A stretch of 34,895 nucleotides of DNA from an uncultured Actinomycetes bacterium (GTDB lineage Bacteria; Actinomycetota; Thermoleophilia; Gaiellales; Gaiellaceae), in the NCBI GenBank assembly GCA_903915545.1, contig CAIWTI010000138.1, positions 1-34,895 on the forward strand. Direction: 5' to 3'. The notes beneath the pieces are model-generated. The model ran no database searches. It worked only from the letters and a program-made list of their open reading frames with translations, and was not told the origin of the DNA. Below are positions 1 to 8,993 of the stretch, in pieces. Made by a program: the position numbers and the translations under genes. The number at the start of each line of letters is the position of its first letter. Within the stretch, counting starts at the first letter, position 1.

Positions 1-561
1 GCCGTACACACGATCACGCGCGAGAACACCGGTGCGAATATCGGCTACCGCCTGCCGATCGTCCACTGGGAGTTCATCCCGGATTGGGATGGCCTCGACG
101 TCAAGTGCGTCCCCAAGGGATCGGGTTCCGAGAACATGAGCTTCCTGAAGATGTGCATTCCCGCCGATGGCGTGAAGGGCATCAAGCAGTTCGTACTCGA
201 ATCGATCGTCGGTGCCGGCGGCAAGCCGTGCCCGCCAGGGATCGTCGGCGTCGGGATCGGCGGCTCGGCAGACTACGCGATGCATCTTGCGAAGGAAGCA
301 ATCATGCGGCCGATCGGCACGCGCAACGGCGATCCGCTCGTCGCGCAGCTTGAGGACGAGCTCTACGGTCTGCTCAACGAAACCGGTATCGGGCCAATGG
401 GGCTCGGGGGCGATGTCACCGTCCTGCAGTGCCACATCGAGCATGCCGACACCCACATGACGCTCAACCCTGTTGCCGTCAACTACCAGTGCTGGGCCGC
501 ACGTCGTGCGAGCGCCCACATTGGCCCTGACGGCTCCATCGACTACGACCGGGAGTTCTAG
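1..561 (+). CDS. Class I (Fe-S) fumarate hydratase / tartrate dehydratase-type hydro-lyase, alpha subunit (5' truncated by window)
   Basis: Frame open from base 1 (AVHTITRENTGANIGY...). Motifs GSENMSFLKM, CPPGIVGVGIGGSADYAMHLAKEA and IGPMGLGGDVTVL resemble the TtdA/FumA N-terminal family. Confidence 0.85.
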   Translation, partial: AVHTITRENTGANIGYRLPIVHWEFIPDWDGLDVKCVPKGSGSENMSFLKMCIPADGVKGIKQFVLESIVGAGGKPCPPGIVGVGIGGSADYAMHLAKEAIMRPIGTRNGDPLVAQLEDELYGLLNETGIGPMGLGGDVTVLQCHIEHADTHMTLNPVAVNYQCWAARRASAHIGPDGSIDYDREF

Positions 562-563
562 AG

Positions 564-1151
564 ATGGCATCGCATACCGTCACGTTCCCGATCACCGATC
601 CGCAGGAGATCCTCAAGCTGCGCGCGGGCGACGAGGTCACCGTCCAGGGCCACATCATCGGCATCCGCGACCGGACGCAGATCCGCATCTTCGACCAGGG
701 TGTTCCTCCGCCGATGGATCTCTCGGGGGCGTTCCTGCTGCACACCGCACCGAACGTCCGCAAGCTCGGCCCGGGCAAGTACGAGAAGATCTGCATCGGC
801 ACCACAACGAGCGCACGCATGGTGCGGTTCACCGAGGGCCTCGGTGCGCAGTACGGCGTTCGTGCGATCTGCGGCAAGGGTGGCTTCCCCGATGAGGCGA
901 TCGAGCCAATGCAACGGCTCGGGATGGTCTACTTCGCGATCGTTGGCGGCGCGGCCGCACTCGAGACGACCCAGATCGAAGAGATCGAGGAGGTGCTGTG
1001 GGAGGAGCTGATGCCCGAGTGCCTCTGGAAGTTCCGCGTCAAGGACTTCGGCCCACTGACGGTTGGCATCGACGCGCACGGCAACTCGCTCTACCACGAC
1101 GTGCAGGCCGCGGCTCAGGAAAAGCTGAAGGAGCTCTATGCCCGTCTATAG
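564..1151 (+). CDS. Class I fumarate hydratase / tartrate dehydratase-type hydro-lyase, beta subunit
   Basis: 195 aa; GKGGFPDEAIEPMQRLGMVYFAIVGGAAALETTQI...ELMPECLWKFRVKDFGPLTVGIDAHGNSLY matches the fumarase C-terminal family. Starts 2 nt after the alpha stop. Confidence 0.85.
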   Translation: MASHTVTFPITDPQEILKLRAGDEVTVQGHIIGIRDRTQIRIFDQGVPPPMDLSGAFLLHTAPNVRKLGPGKYEKICIGTTTSARMVRFTEGLGAQYGVRAICGKGGFPDEAIEPMQRLGMVYFAIVGGAAALETTQIEEIEEVLWEELMPECLWKFRVKDFGPLTVGIDAHGNSLYHDVQAAAQEKLKELYARL

Positions 1152-1911
1152 CGCCGCCGCGAGCCACGGCTTTGATCTGGGCATCACGCGCGCAGGTGGC
1201 CTGACCCACGTCATCGACAAGGGTCTCGGGCCCCGCGGCTGGGCTGACGTGCTCGAAACGAGTGGGCCGTACATCGACATCGTCAAGTTCGGCTGGGGCA
1301 CCTCGTACGTCACGCCAAACCTGAAGGCCAAGATAGACGTGCTCAAGGAGAAGCGCATCGTGATCGGCGGCACGTTCTTTGAGGTCGTCTACGCGATGAA
1401 TCGCCTCGACGACTACAAGCGCTGGCTCTCGAGCCTTGGCCTGACGCACGTCGAGATCTCCGACGGCACGATCGACATTCCCCGCGAGCGCAAGCTTGAG
1501 CTGATCGCCGATTTCGCCCGGGATTTCACGGTGCTCTCTGAGGTCGGCTCAAAGGACGCAGCCGTTGAGTTTGAGACGCACGAGTGGGTGCAGTGGATCA
1601 AGGAAGAGAAGGCTGCTGGTGCTTGGAAGGTGATCACCGAGTCGCGCGAAGGCGGCACCGCTGGACTGTTCCAGTCGTCGGGCGAGATGCGCACGGGACT
1701 TGTCGGCGAGATCGCCAACGAGATCGACTTTCGCGACCTCGTCTGGGAGGCGCCGACCAAGGCGAGCCAGGTCTGGTTCATCAAGCAGTTCGGGCCCGAG
1801 GTCAACCTCGGCAACATCCCGCCCGACGAGGTCATCCCGCTCGAAACGCTCCGGCTGGGGCTTCGCGGCGACACGTTGAAGGAGGTGCTCCTTGGCAGCA
1901 ACGCTTCCTGA
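1138..1911 (+). CDS. comA: Phosphosulfolactate synthase (ComA family)
   Basis: 257 aa; DIVKFGWGTSYV, HVEISDGTIDIP and LSEVGSKD are ComA/YitD-family motifs. Overlaps the upstream gene by 14 nt. Confidence 0.85.
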   Translation: MPVYSAAASHGFDLGITRAGGLTHVIDKGLGPRGWADVLETSGPYIDIVKFGWGTSYVTPNLKAKIDVLKEKRIVIGGTFFEVVYAMNRLDDYKRWLSSLGLTHVEISDGTIDIPRERKLELIADFARDFTVLSEVGSKDAAVEFETHEWVQWIKEEKAAGAWKVITESREGGTAGLFQSSGEMRTGLVGEIANEIDFRDLVWEAPTKASQVWFIKQFGPEVNLGNIPPDEVIPLETLRLGLRGDTLKEVLLGSNAS

Positions 1912-2575
1912 GCGCGACTGGGAGACAGCGTCGGCTGAAGAGATCGTCGCGGCGTTCCTCGAGACGTTTCCCGGCCAGGTTTCGCTTGCCTGCTCGTTCC
2001 AGAAGGAAGAGGCAGTTTTGCTCGACATGCTCCTTACGCTCGAACCAAAGGCTCGCGTGTTCGCGCTCGATACCCATCTGCTCTTCCCCGAGACCTACGC
2101 CGTGTGGCGTGAGGTCGAGCAGCGGTACAAGACAAAGATTGAGGTGTACGAGGGCCCGTCGCTCGGCCGCCAGATCGCGACCCACGGTGACGCACTTTGG
2201 GCATCGAACCCAACGCTCTGCTGCGCGATTCGTAAGGTGGAGCCACTCGGCCGCGCGCTCGCCGATCTCGACGGATGGATCACCGGCCTGCGCCGTGACC
2301 AGTCACCGACGCGCGCGAACGCGCCCAAGGTCGGCTGGGATGAGCAGCACGAGCTGTGGAAGGCCAATCCGCTCGCCGACTGGGATGACGCCCGTTGCTG
2401 GGAGTACCTCCGGGCGCGCGAGCTGCCGTACAACGAACTGCACGACAAGGGGTACGCCTCGATCGGCTGTATCCATTGCACGAATCCGGGCGAGGGTCGC
2501 GAGGGCCGCTGGGCTGGCCTCGATAAGACCGAGTGCGGTCTTCACGTCGACGAGCCCGCGGAGGTGACCGCGTGA
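1892..2575 (+). CDS. cysH: Phosphoadenylyl/adenylyl-sulfate reductase, [4Fe-4S] APS-reductase type
   Basis: 227 aa, TTG start with upstream GGAGG. LCCAIRKVEPL, ITGLRRDQSPTR, GCIHCTNPGEGREGRW and KTECGLH; the CC plus CxxC pattern implies a 4Fe-4S cluster. Confidence 0.9.
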   Translation: MAATLPERDWETASAEEIVAAFLETFPGQVSLACSFQKEEAVLLDMLLTLEPKARVFALDTHLLFPETYAVWREVEQRYKTKIEVYEGPSLGRQIATHGDALWASNPTLCCAIRKVEPLGRALADLDGWITGLRRDQSPTRANAPKVGWDEQHELWKANPLADWDDARCWEYLRARELPYNELHDKGYASIGCIHCTNPGEGREGRWAGLDKTECGLHVDEPAEVTA

Positions 2576-3123
2576 GCGGATTTGTGTTGTGGTTGACCGG
2601 CCTCTCGGGTGCCGGCAAGTCGACCGTTGCGGGCCTTGTCGCCAGCGAGCTTGAAGCGCGCGGCGTGACCGTCGAGCGGCTTGACGGCGATGTGGTGCGC
2701 GAGCATCTCTCGAAGGGCCTTGGCTTCTCGAAGGAAGATCGCGACCTAAACATCGAGCGCATCGGCTGGGTTGCATCGCGCGTTGCGCGAGCGGGCGGAG
2801 GCGTCGTGGTCTCGGCGATCTCGCCGTACGCGGCCGCTCGACGGAAGGCCCGAGCCCTTGCCGAAGATCACGCGCCGTTCATCGAGGTGTACGTAGCCAC
2901 GTCGATCGAGGAGTGTGCGCGCCGCGATCCGAAGGGTCTCTACGCCAAGGCGTTTGCGGGCGAGATTCCAGAGTTCACTGGCGTGTCCGACCCGTACGAA
3001 GCTCCCGAAAATGCAGAGATCGTCTTGACGACCGAAGGCCGCTCTCCGGAAGAGGCAGCCGCAATCGTCCTTGACTATCTCGTCGCAAACGACCTGCTCG
3101 ACACTGCGGAGGTGACGGCATGA
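2572..3123 (+). CDS. cysC: Adenylylsulfate kinase
   Basis: Walker A GLSGAGKST, DGDVVREHL, GFSKEDRDLNIERIGWVA. GTG start at 2572 (GTGA overlap) preferred over the ORF-track start at 2533. Confidence 0.9.
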   Translation: MSGFVLWLTGLSGAGKSTVAGLVASELEARGVTVERLDGDVVREHLSKGLGFSKEDRDLNIERIGWVASRVARAGGGVVVSAISPYAAARRKARALAEDHAPFIEVYVATSIEECARRDPKGLYAKAFAGEIPEFTGVSDPYEAPENAEIVLTTEGRSPEEAAAIVLDYLVANDLLDTAEVTA

Positions 3124-4040
3124 CCGCCTTGACCCAGCCCCACGTGCTCTCCCATCTGGATGAGCTTGAGGCCGAGGCGATCCACATCATTCGCGAGATC
3201 GCGGCTGAACGTGAGCGTCCCGTCCTTCTGTTCTCCGGTGGTAAAGACTCGATCGTCCTGCTTCGCCTCGCCGAGAAGGCGTTCCATCCCGGCAAGTTCC
3301 CTTTCCCGGTGATGCACGTCGATACGGGGCACAACTTCCCCGAGGTGGTCGAGTACCGCGACCGTCGCGTCGCCGAGCTCGGCGAGCGGCTGATCGTCGC
3401 GAGCGTCCAGGAGTCGATCGACAAGGGACGTGCGGTGGAGCAGACGGGGCCACGCGCCTCGCGCAACCAGTTGCAGACCGTCACGTTGCTCGATGCGATC
3501 CAGGAGCATCAGTTTGACGCCGCGATGGGTGGTGCTCGCCGCGATGAGGAGAAGGCTCGCGCGAAGGAGCGCATCTTCAGCTTCCGCGACGACTTCGGCC
3601 AGTGGAATCCGCGGGCGCAGCGTCCTGAGTTGTGGAACCTCTACAACGCGTGCATCCGGAAGGGCGAGCAGATCCGGGTGTTCCCGATCTCGAACTGGAC
3701 GGAGCTCGACGTGTGGCAGTACGTCGCGCGTGAGAACCTTGAGCTGCCGTCGATCTACTTCTCGCACAAGCGCGAGGTCTTTCGTCGCGACAACATGCTC
3801 TACGCCGTTTCTCCCTATGTGGAGCGGCTTCCTGGCGAAGACCCATTCGAAATCGACGTGCGTTTCCGCACCGTCGGCGACATGACCTGCACCGGTGGGG
3901 TGGAGTCGACGGCCTCGTCGATCGATCAGGTCGTTGCCGAGATCGCAGCAACCCGTATTACCGAGCGTGGCGAGACCCGCGCCGACGACCGTGTTTCCGA
4001 AGCAGCAATGGAGGACCGCAAGCGTGTCGGCTATTTCTGA
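3120..4040 (+). CDS. cysD: Sulfate adenylyltransferase subunit 2
   Basis: 306 aa; LFSGGKDSIVLLRLAEKAF, HVDTGHNFPEV, GGARRDEEKARAKERIFSFRD, C-terminal MEDRKRVGYF. ATGA overlap with cysC. Confidence 0.95.
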   Translation: MTALTQPHVLSHLDELEAEAIHIIREIAAERERPVLLFSGGKDSIVLLRLAEKAFHPGKFPFPVMHVDTGHNFPEVVEYRDRRVAELGERLIVASVQESIDKGRAVEQTGPRASRNQLQTVTLLDAIQEHQFDAAMGGARRDEEKARAKERIFSFRDDFGQWNPRAQRPELWNLYNACIRKGEQIRVFPISNWTELDVWQYVARENLELPSIYFSHKREVFRRDNMLYAVSPYVERLPGEDPFEIDVRFRTVGDMTCTGGVESTASSIDQVVAEIAATRITERGETRADDRVSEAAMEDRKRVGYF

Positions 4041-5316
4041 TCCGATCTCTGAGGAGATGATGCAGGCGGAGCTCCTGCGCCTCGTAACCGCTGGCTCCGT
4101 CGATGACGGGAAGTCGACCTTGATTGGTCGACTGCTCTACGACACCAAGCAGATCCTCGCTGACCAGATGGAGGCGATCGAGGAGACCTCCCAGCGCCGC
4201 GGTGACGGCTACGTCAACCTCGCGCTCCTCACCGACGGCCTGCGCGCCGAGCGCGAGCAGGGCATCACGATTGACGTCGCGTACCGCTCGTTCGTGACAC
4301 CACGTCGTCGCTTCCAGCTTGCCGACGCTCCGGGTCACGTCCAGTACACGCGCAATATGGTCACCGGTGCCTCGACCGCCCACGTCGCGGTGATCCTCGT
4401 TGATGCACGCAACGGTGTTGTCGAGCAGACGCGTCGCCACAGCTACATCGCTGCGATGCTCGAGATCCCGCACATCGTTGTTGCGGTGAACAAGATGGAT
4501 CTCGTCGACTTCTCGCCGGAGCGGTTTGCCGAGATCGAGGCTGATCTGCGCGAACTCGCCGACGCGCTTGGGCTGCACGACATGCGGGCGATCCCGATGT
4601 CTGCGCTCCGTGGCGACAACGTCGTCGAAGCAGGAGACGGCATGCCGTGGTGGACGGGACCGACGTTGCTTGAGCACCTTGAGACGCTCGATATTTCGGC
4701 GGACAAAAACCTCGAGGACAGACGGTTCCCGGTGCAGTGGGTGATTCGCCCGATGGCGGACGAGTTCCACGATTACCGCGGCTATGCGGGTCAGGTGGCT
4801 GGTGGCGTCTGGCGGCCGGGTGACGACGTCGTCGTGCTTCCGTCGGGTCGCCGTAGCCGGGTCGCAGCGGTTGAAACGCTCGATGGTGAGCTCGAGGCGG
4901 TTGCGGCACCGCTGTCGGTCACGATTCGTCTCGAAGACAACGTCGATGTCGGTCGCGGCGACATGCTCGCCGACCCCGAGCGGCCGCCGATCGTTGCGCG
5001 TGAACTCACGGCCAAGCTCTGCTGGATGAGTGAACGACCGCTTGAAGGTCGGGCAACCCTGGGGATCAAGCACACGACACGAAACGTGCGCGCGATCGTT
5101 GACGAGCTCGTGTCAGTCGTCGACATCACGACGCTCGTCGATCAGCCCGCTCCGAGCCGGCTCGAGCTGAACGACCTCGCCGTCGTGAAGCTTCGCCTTT
5201 CGGAGCCGCTCGCGGTCGATACGTTCAGCCGCAACCGCGCGACCGGCGCGTTCATCCTCATTGACGAGGCGACGAACGAGACGGTCGGTGCCGGAATGAT
5301 CTTGGAGGCCTCGTGA
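4024..5316 (+). CDS. cysN: Sulfate adenylyltransferase subunit 1 (GTPase)
   Basis: GSVDDGKSTLIGRLLYDTK, REQGITIDVAYR, DAPGHVQYTRNMVTGAS, VNKMDLV. GTG at 4024 gives VSAISDPISEEMMQAELLRLVTAGSVDDGKST and is preferred over 3895. Confidence 0.93.
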   Translation: MSAISDPISEEMMQAELLRLVTAGSVDDGKSTLIGRLLYDTKQILADQMEAIEETSQRRGDGYVNLALLTDGLRAEREQGITIDVAYRSFVTPRRRFQLADAPGHVQYTRNMVTGASTAHVAVILVDARNGVVEQTRRHSYIAAMLEIPHIVVAVNKMDLVDFSPERFAEIEADLRELADALGLHDMRAIPMSALRGDNVVEAGDGMPWWTGPTLLEHLETLDISADKNLEDRRFPVQWVIRPMADEFHDYRGYAGQVAGGVWRPGDDVVVLPSGRRSRVAAVETLDGELEAVAAPLSVTIRLEDNVDVGRGDMLADPERPPIVARELTAKLCWMSERPLEGRATLGIKHTTRNVRAIVDELVSVVDITTLVDQPAPSRLELNDLAVVKLRLSEPLAVDTFSRNRATGAFILIDEATNETVGAGMILEAS

Positions 5317-5801
5317 CCTCGCGGCCACCGATCGCGCATCCGTACCGCGACCTCAACGTGATTGACTCGCGCGCACCGCGCTTCAACCAGACAGTGATCG
5401 GTGTGCTCTCCGTCGTCGCGTTGCTTACCGGTTGGTGGGGGATCCTCGCGATCCTGGCCCTGCAGCTGCTTCTGGGGTTGACGCTTGGTCGCCGATACTG
5501 CATTCCGTGCGCGACCTACTTCCAGCTGATCCAGCCACGGTTCGGCGAGGGCCCGCTTGAAGACTCGCGTCCACCACGCGTCGCCAACATGGTCGGCTTC
5601 GCAGTGCTAACGCTCGCGTCGGTCTGTTATGCGGTCGGCTGGACGACTGCCGGGATTGTGTTTGGGGGGATGGTCGCGGCGCTCGCACTGCTCGCTGCGA
5701 TCACGGGGTTCTGCACCGGCTGTGAGGCGTACAAGCTGAGCTACAGACTCCGCGGGCACCCTTTCGTGTCCTGCCCAATCCCTGGCGCACCGCGCTCGTG
5801 A
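5313..5801 (+). CDS. DUF4395 family membrane protein
   Basis: 162 aa; VIDSRAPRFNQTVIGVLSVVALLTG, hydrophobic helices and Cys pairs typical of DUF4395. Start overlaps the cysN stop (GTGA). Confidence 0.7.
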   Translation: MTSRPPIAHPYRDLNVIDSRAPRFNQTVIGVLSVVALLTGWWGILAILALQLLLGLTLGRRYCIPCATYFQLIQPRFGEGPLEDSRPPRVANMVGFAVLTLASVCYAVGWTTAGIVFGGMVAALALLAAITGFCTGCEAYKLSYRLRGHPFVSCPIPGAPRS

Positions 5802-5850
5802 GGCCCTGATCGCCATCGGGGCATCCGACCGGACGTAGAATCCTCGGGCC

Positions 5851-6774
5851 GTGGCCCGGCTTTCCTCGACTGCGCTGCTCGTTGTTCTCCTTGCCGCCAC
5901 GGCAGGTGCCTTCGCGCTCACCCAGGGTGCGAAGCTCGAGCTCGCCCCGATCTACGACACCTCAGTCGACAAGACCTTCTCGCCGACCTGCCGCTGCGGA
6001 ACGAACGTTGCGCATATCGACTTTCGGCTTCGGAAGACGCAGCGCGTCAGCATTTGGATCGAGCGCAGCGGTCACCGCGTGGCGACCCTCGCGTCGAACA
6101 AGCGCTACCGGGCTGGGCGGGTCGCCGTCGTCTTCCGCGGTCGCAGCGTCGACGGGCTGACGCTTCCCGACGGCACGTACCAACCGGTGGTGCACCTGGG
6201 CGCTGCTCACGACACGATTCGCCTGCCAAACCCGATCGCGCTCGACACGACAGCGCCGGTGATCGCCCCGCTCGCGGTCGCGCCGCCGACGATCTCCCCT
6301 GACGGTGACGTCATCAATCCGGCTGTGTATGTCGGCTACCGGTTGAACGGTGCCGCCCACGCGATCCTGATCGTGGCGGGCCACGGGGTGGTCGAGTTCA
6401 CGCGGTTCCAGCCCGTTCGCGGCCGTCTCGTTTGGTACGGCCGGTTTGGGGCGCGTGTGGCGCATGCGGGGACGTATCGGCTGCTCGTCTCCGCCGAGGA
6501 TCCCGCCGGCAACCGCACCAAGCCCGTTGTGGCCGGTGAGGTTCGAGTCGCCTACGTCACGCTCTCACCAGCCAAGGTCTCTGTGGCGCCAGGCGCGTCA
6601 TTTTCGGTGCGAGCGGTGACCGACGCGAAGTCAGTGGGCTGGCTCTTCGCTGGCGTGCAAGGACGCTTCCCGTCGGGTCGACTCACGTTCGCGGCACCGA
6701 CAACCCCCGGCACGTACACCCTCTACGTGACGGTCGGAACGCACGCAGCCCGCACCGTGGTGACCGTCGGGTGA
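5851..6774 (+). CDS. Secreted/anchored protein with FlgD-like Ig domains
   Basis: 307 aa, N-terminal hydrophobic signal; VSIWIERSGHRVATL...LPDGTYQPVVHL and GTYRLLVSAEDPAGN resemble FlgD-Ig repeats. GTG start. Confidence 0.6.
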   Translation: MARLSSTALLVVLLAATAGAFALTQGAKLELAPIYDTSVDKTFSPTCRCGTNVAHIDFRLRKTQRVSIWIERSGHRVATLASNKRYRAGRVAVVFRGRSVDGLTLPDGTYQPVVHLGAAHDTIRLPNPIALDTTAPVIAPLAVAPPTISPDGDVINPAVYVGYRLNGAAHAILIVAGHGVVEFTRFQPVRGRLVWYGRFGARVAHAGTYRLLVSAEDPAGNRTKPVVAGEVRVAYVTLSPAKVSVAPGASFSVRAVTDAKSVGWLFAGVQGRFPSGRLTFAAPTTPGTYTLYVTVGTHAARTVVTVG

Positions 6775-8252
6775 GCGCGGGCTTCGCAGAGCTCGGTGGG
6801 GCGATCGGTGCCTTGGGTGTCGCACTGATGGTGCTTCGTCCGGGACGAACTGAGCGCGTCGCCGGCCTTGGTGCCTGGGCGGTTGGCTCGGGGATCCTTG
6901 TTCTCTACCTTGCGCCGGCCGGACACCATCGGGCGTATGCGGCCGCAGCTGTCGTCGGTGCCGTCGCAGCGGGATCGCTCGCATGGGTCTACGTGCGTCG
7001 CCCGTGGCTGCTTGCTGTATCCGTCTTGCTCTGCGCGCCAGCCCGCATCCCGGTGAGTGTTGGGCACACAACGGCGAACCTGTTGCTGCCGCTCTACCTC
7101 GTCGTCGCCGCGGCGGCGATCGCGCTCGCCTGGCAGGCGTTCGATGAGCAAAGCGTCGAGCTGATTCACGGCGAACCCGTCCTCTTGCCCGCCACGCCTG
7201 AGGGCCCGCCGCTCGGCGCGCTCTCGTTGCCGCTCGCGGCGTTCATCGCCTGGACGGGTGTTGCGTATCTCTGGACAGTCGATTCACGGCAGGGTGCGAT
7301 CTACTTGTTGTTCTTCGTCCTGCCGTTCGGGCTGCTTGCCGTCGCCCTCACGCGGCTGCGTTGGCACCTGCGCTGGAACGTGCGTCTTGCCGCCTTGATC
7401 GGCGTGATGGCGGCGGTGTTTGGCGCGATCGGGCTGTGGCAGTACGCGACCCGCAACGTGTTCTGGAACCCGAAGGTGATCGTCGACAACGCGTACGCAC
7501 CGAGTAGCTGGTTCTACCGCGTCAACTCTGTCTTCTACGACCCGTCGATCTACGGCCGCTTCCTCGTCGTGGCGCTCACGGTCACGATCGTTGTCGCGCT
7601 GTTCACGCGCAGTCGGAAATCGCTGATCGGCGCGTCCGCGACGGGGATCATCTTCGCCGGGCTCGTACCATCATTCTCACAGTCGAGCTTCGTGGCGCTC
7701 GCGGTCGTCCTCGTTGCCCTCCTGATCGTTGTGTGGGGCAGATCGGCGGCCGTCCCCCTTGCTGTGATCGCAGTCGTCGTCTCCCTCGGCTCGCTCGCAG
7801 TGCCCGCAGTGCGTCACAAGGTGCTTGGGACACACGGTCTGTCACACGCAACTGGCGGTCGCTCCAAGCTCGTCTCGAGTGGCCTGAAAGTCGCGTTCGA
7901 TCGCCCCGTGTTCGGCGCGGGAACGGGTGGCTTCCGGCGGGCATATGCGGAGGTAACACATCTGAAAGGAAAGGAGCCGAAGGCTGCCGCGTCGCACGAC
8001 ACACCCGTGACCGTTGCCGCCGAGGGAGGCATTCCGCTCCTCGCGCTCTTTGCCTGGGTGCTCGTATCGGCGTTCGGTCTCGCGTTCCGCGGAACGAGCG
8101 TGGCGACGGCTGCCGGACGCGTCCGACTCGTCTACGGACTAGCCTTGCTAGCGATGGTTACGCACAGCCTCTTCTACGACTCCCTCTTCGAAGACCCGAT
8201 CTTCTGGGGGCTGCTCGCTCTCGTCCCTGTCGCAGCGAAGGAACGCGCGTGA
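6771..8252 (+). CDS. O-antigen ligase/polymerase-like multi-pass membrane protein
   Basis: 493 aa, many TM helices; SVFYDPSIYGRFLVV, FSQSSFVALAV and FGAGTGGFRRAY resemble the Wzy_C/RfaL type. GTGA overlap with upstream gene. Confidence 0.7.
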   Translation: MSAGFAELGGAIGALGVALMVLRPGRTERVAGLGAWAVGSGILVLYLAPAGHHRAYAAAAVVGAVAAGSLAWVYVRRPWLLAVSVLLCAPARIPVSVGHTTANLLLPLYLVVAAAAIALAWQAFDEQSVELIHGEPVLLPATPEGPPLGALSLPLAAFIAWTGVAYLWTVDSRQGAIYLLFFVLPFGLLAVALTRLRWHLRWNVRLAALIGVMAAVFGAIGLWQYATRNVFWNPKVIVDNAYAPSSWFYRVNSVFYDPSIYGRFLVVALTVTIVVALFTRSRKSLIGASATGIIFAGLVPSFSQSSFVALAVVLVALLIVVWGRSAAVPLAVIAVVVSLGSLAVPAVRHKVLGTHGLSHATGGRSKLVSSGLKVAFDRPVFGAGTGGFRRAYAEVTHLKGKEPKAAASHDTPVTVAAEGGIPLLALFAWVLVSAFGLAFRGTSVATAAGRVRLVYGLALLAMVTHSLFYDSLFEDPIFWGLLALVPVAAKERA

Positions 8253-8884
8253 TCACTGGGGCAAAACGCGTCCTCGTTCTCGCACCGCACACCGACGACG
8301 GCGAGTTCGGGTGCGGCGGCACAATGGCGCGCCTTGTCGAATCCGGTGCCGAGGTGCACTACATCGCGTTCTCGATCGCGACCCGTTCGCTGCCGCCAGG
8401 CTTCCCACCCGACACGCTCGCACGCGAGGTGCGCGAAGCGACGAGCGAGCTCGGCATTCCCGAGTCGCAGCTCACCGTCCACGATTTCGACGTGCGGCGG
8501 TTCCCCGAGTTCCGGCAGGACATCCTCGAACTGCTGATCAAGGTCTCGCAGGAGTTCAAGCCCGACCTCGTCTTCCAGCCGTCTCACCACGACGTGCACC
8601 AGGATCACCAGACGATCGCCTCTGAAGGGCTCCGCGCCTTCAAGCACACGACGATCCTCGGGTACGAGATCCCCTGGAACAACTTTGACTTTGCCTACCA
8701 GGCCTACATCGCTCTCGAAGAACGGCACCTCGAAAAGAAAGTCGCCGCGCTCGAGAAGTACGCCTCACAGATGCATCGGCGGTACGCCAACGCCGAGTAC
8801 GTCTGGAGCCTCGCCCGCACGCACGGCACGAACGTTGCGCGCGACTATGCCGAGGTATTCCAGGTCTATCGCGTCGTCACCTAG
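8249..8884 (+). CDS. PIG-L family deacetylase
   Basis: VLVLAPHTDDGEFGCGGTMARL and FQPSHHDVHQDHQTI match PIG-L zinc motifs. GTG start at 8249 overlaps upstream TGA; ORF-track start 7733 is antecedent read-through. Confidence 0.88.
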   Translation: MITGAKRVLVLAPHTDDGEFGCGGTMARLVESGAEVHYIAFSIATRSLPPGFPPDTLAREVREATSELGIPESQLTVHDFDVRRFPEFRQDILELLIKVSQEFKPDLVFQPSHHDVHQDHQTIASEGLRAFKHTTILGYEIPWNNFDFAYQAYIALEERHLEKKVAALEKYASQMHRRYANAEYVWSLARTHGTNVARDYAEVFQVYRVVT

Positions 8885-8958
8885 GGCCATTCAGTAGGTT
8901 CCGGCAGGTTTCGCGCGACCGTCGGGTCACGCAAACCAAATTCCTACGGGGGTCCGGC

Positions 8959-8985
8959 TCAAGTTCCCACGCGTATGTCCGAATG
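8959..8985 (+). promoter_or_regulatory. Candidate sigma28/WhiG-type promoter upstream of the WxL-like gene
   Basis: TCAAGTTC (8959-8966), exactly 11 nt, then TCCGAATG (8978-8985); compare the sigma28 consensus TAAAGTTT-N11-GCCGATAA. A TSS would fall next to GTG 8994. Confidence 0.35.
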
Positions 8986-8993
8986 TGTGAACT

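Noticed and set aside
3958-5073. 371-aa minus-strand ORF opposite cysN
   Set aside because: cysN is unambiguous on the plus strand; the antisense frame is a GC-bias artefact.
7733-8248. N-terminal extension of the PIG-L ORF (start 7733)
   Set aside because: Overlaps about 500 nt of the O-antigen-ligase gene; family start motif begins at GTG 8249 with a normal GTGA overlap.
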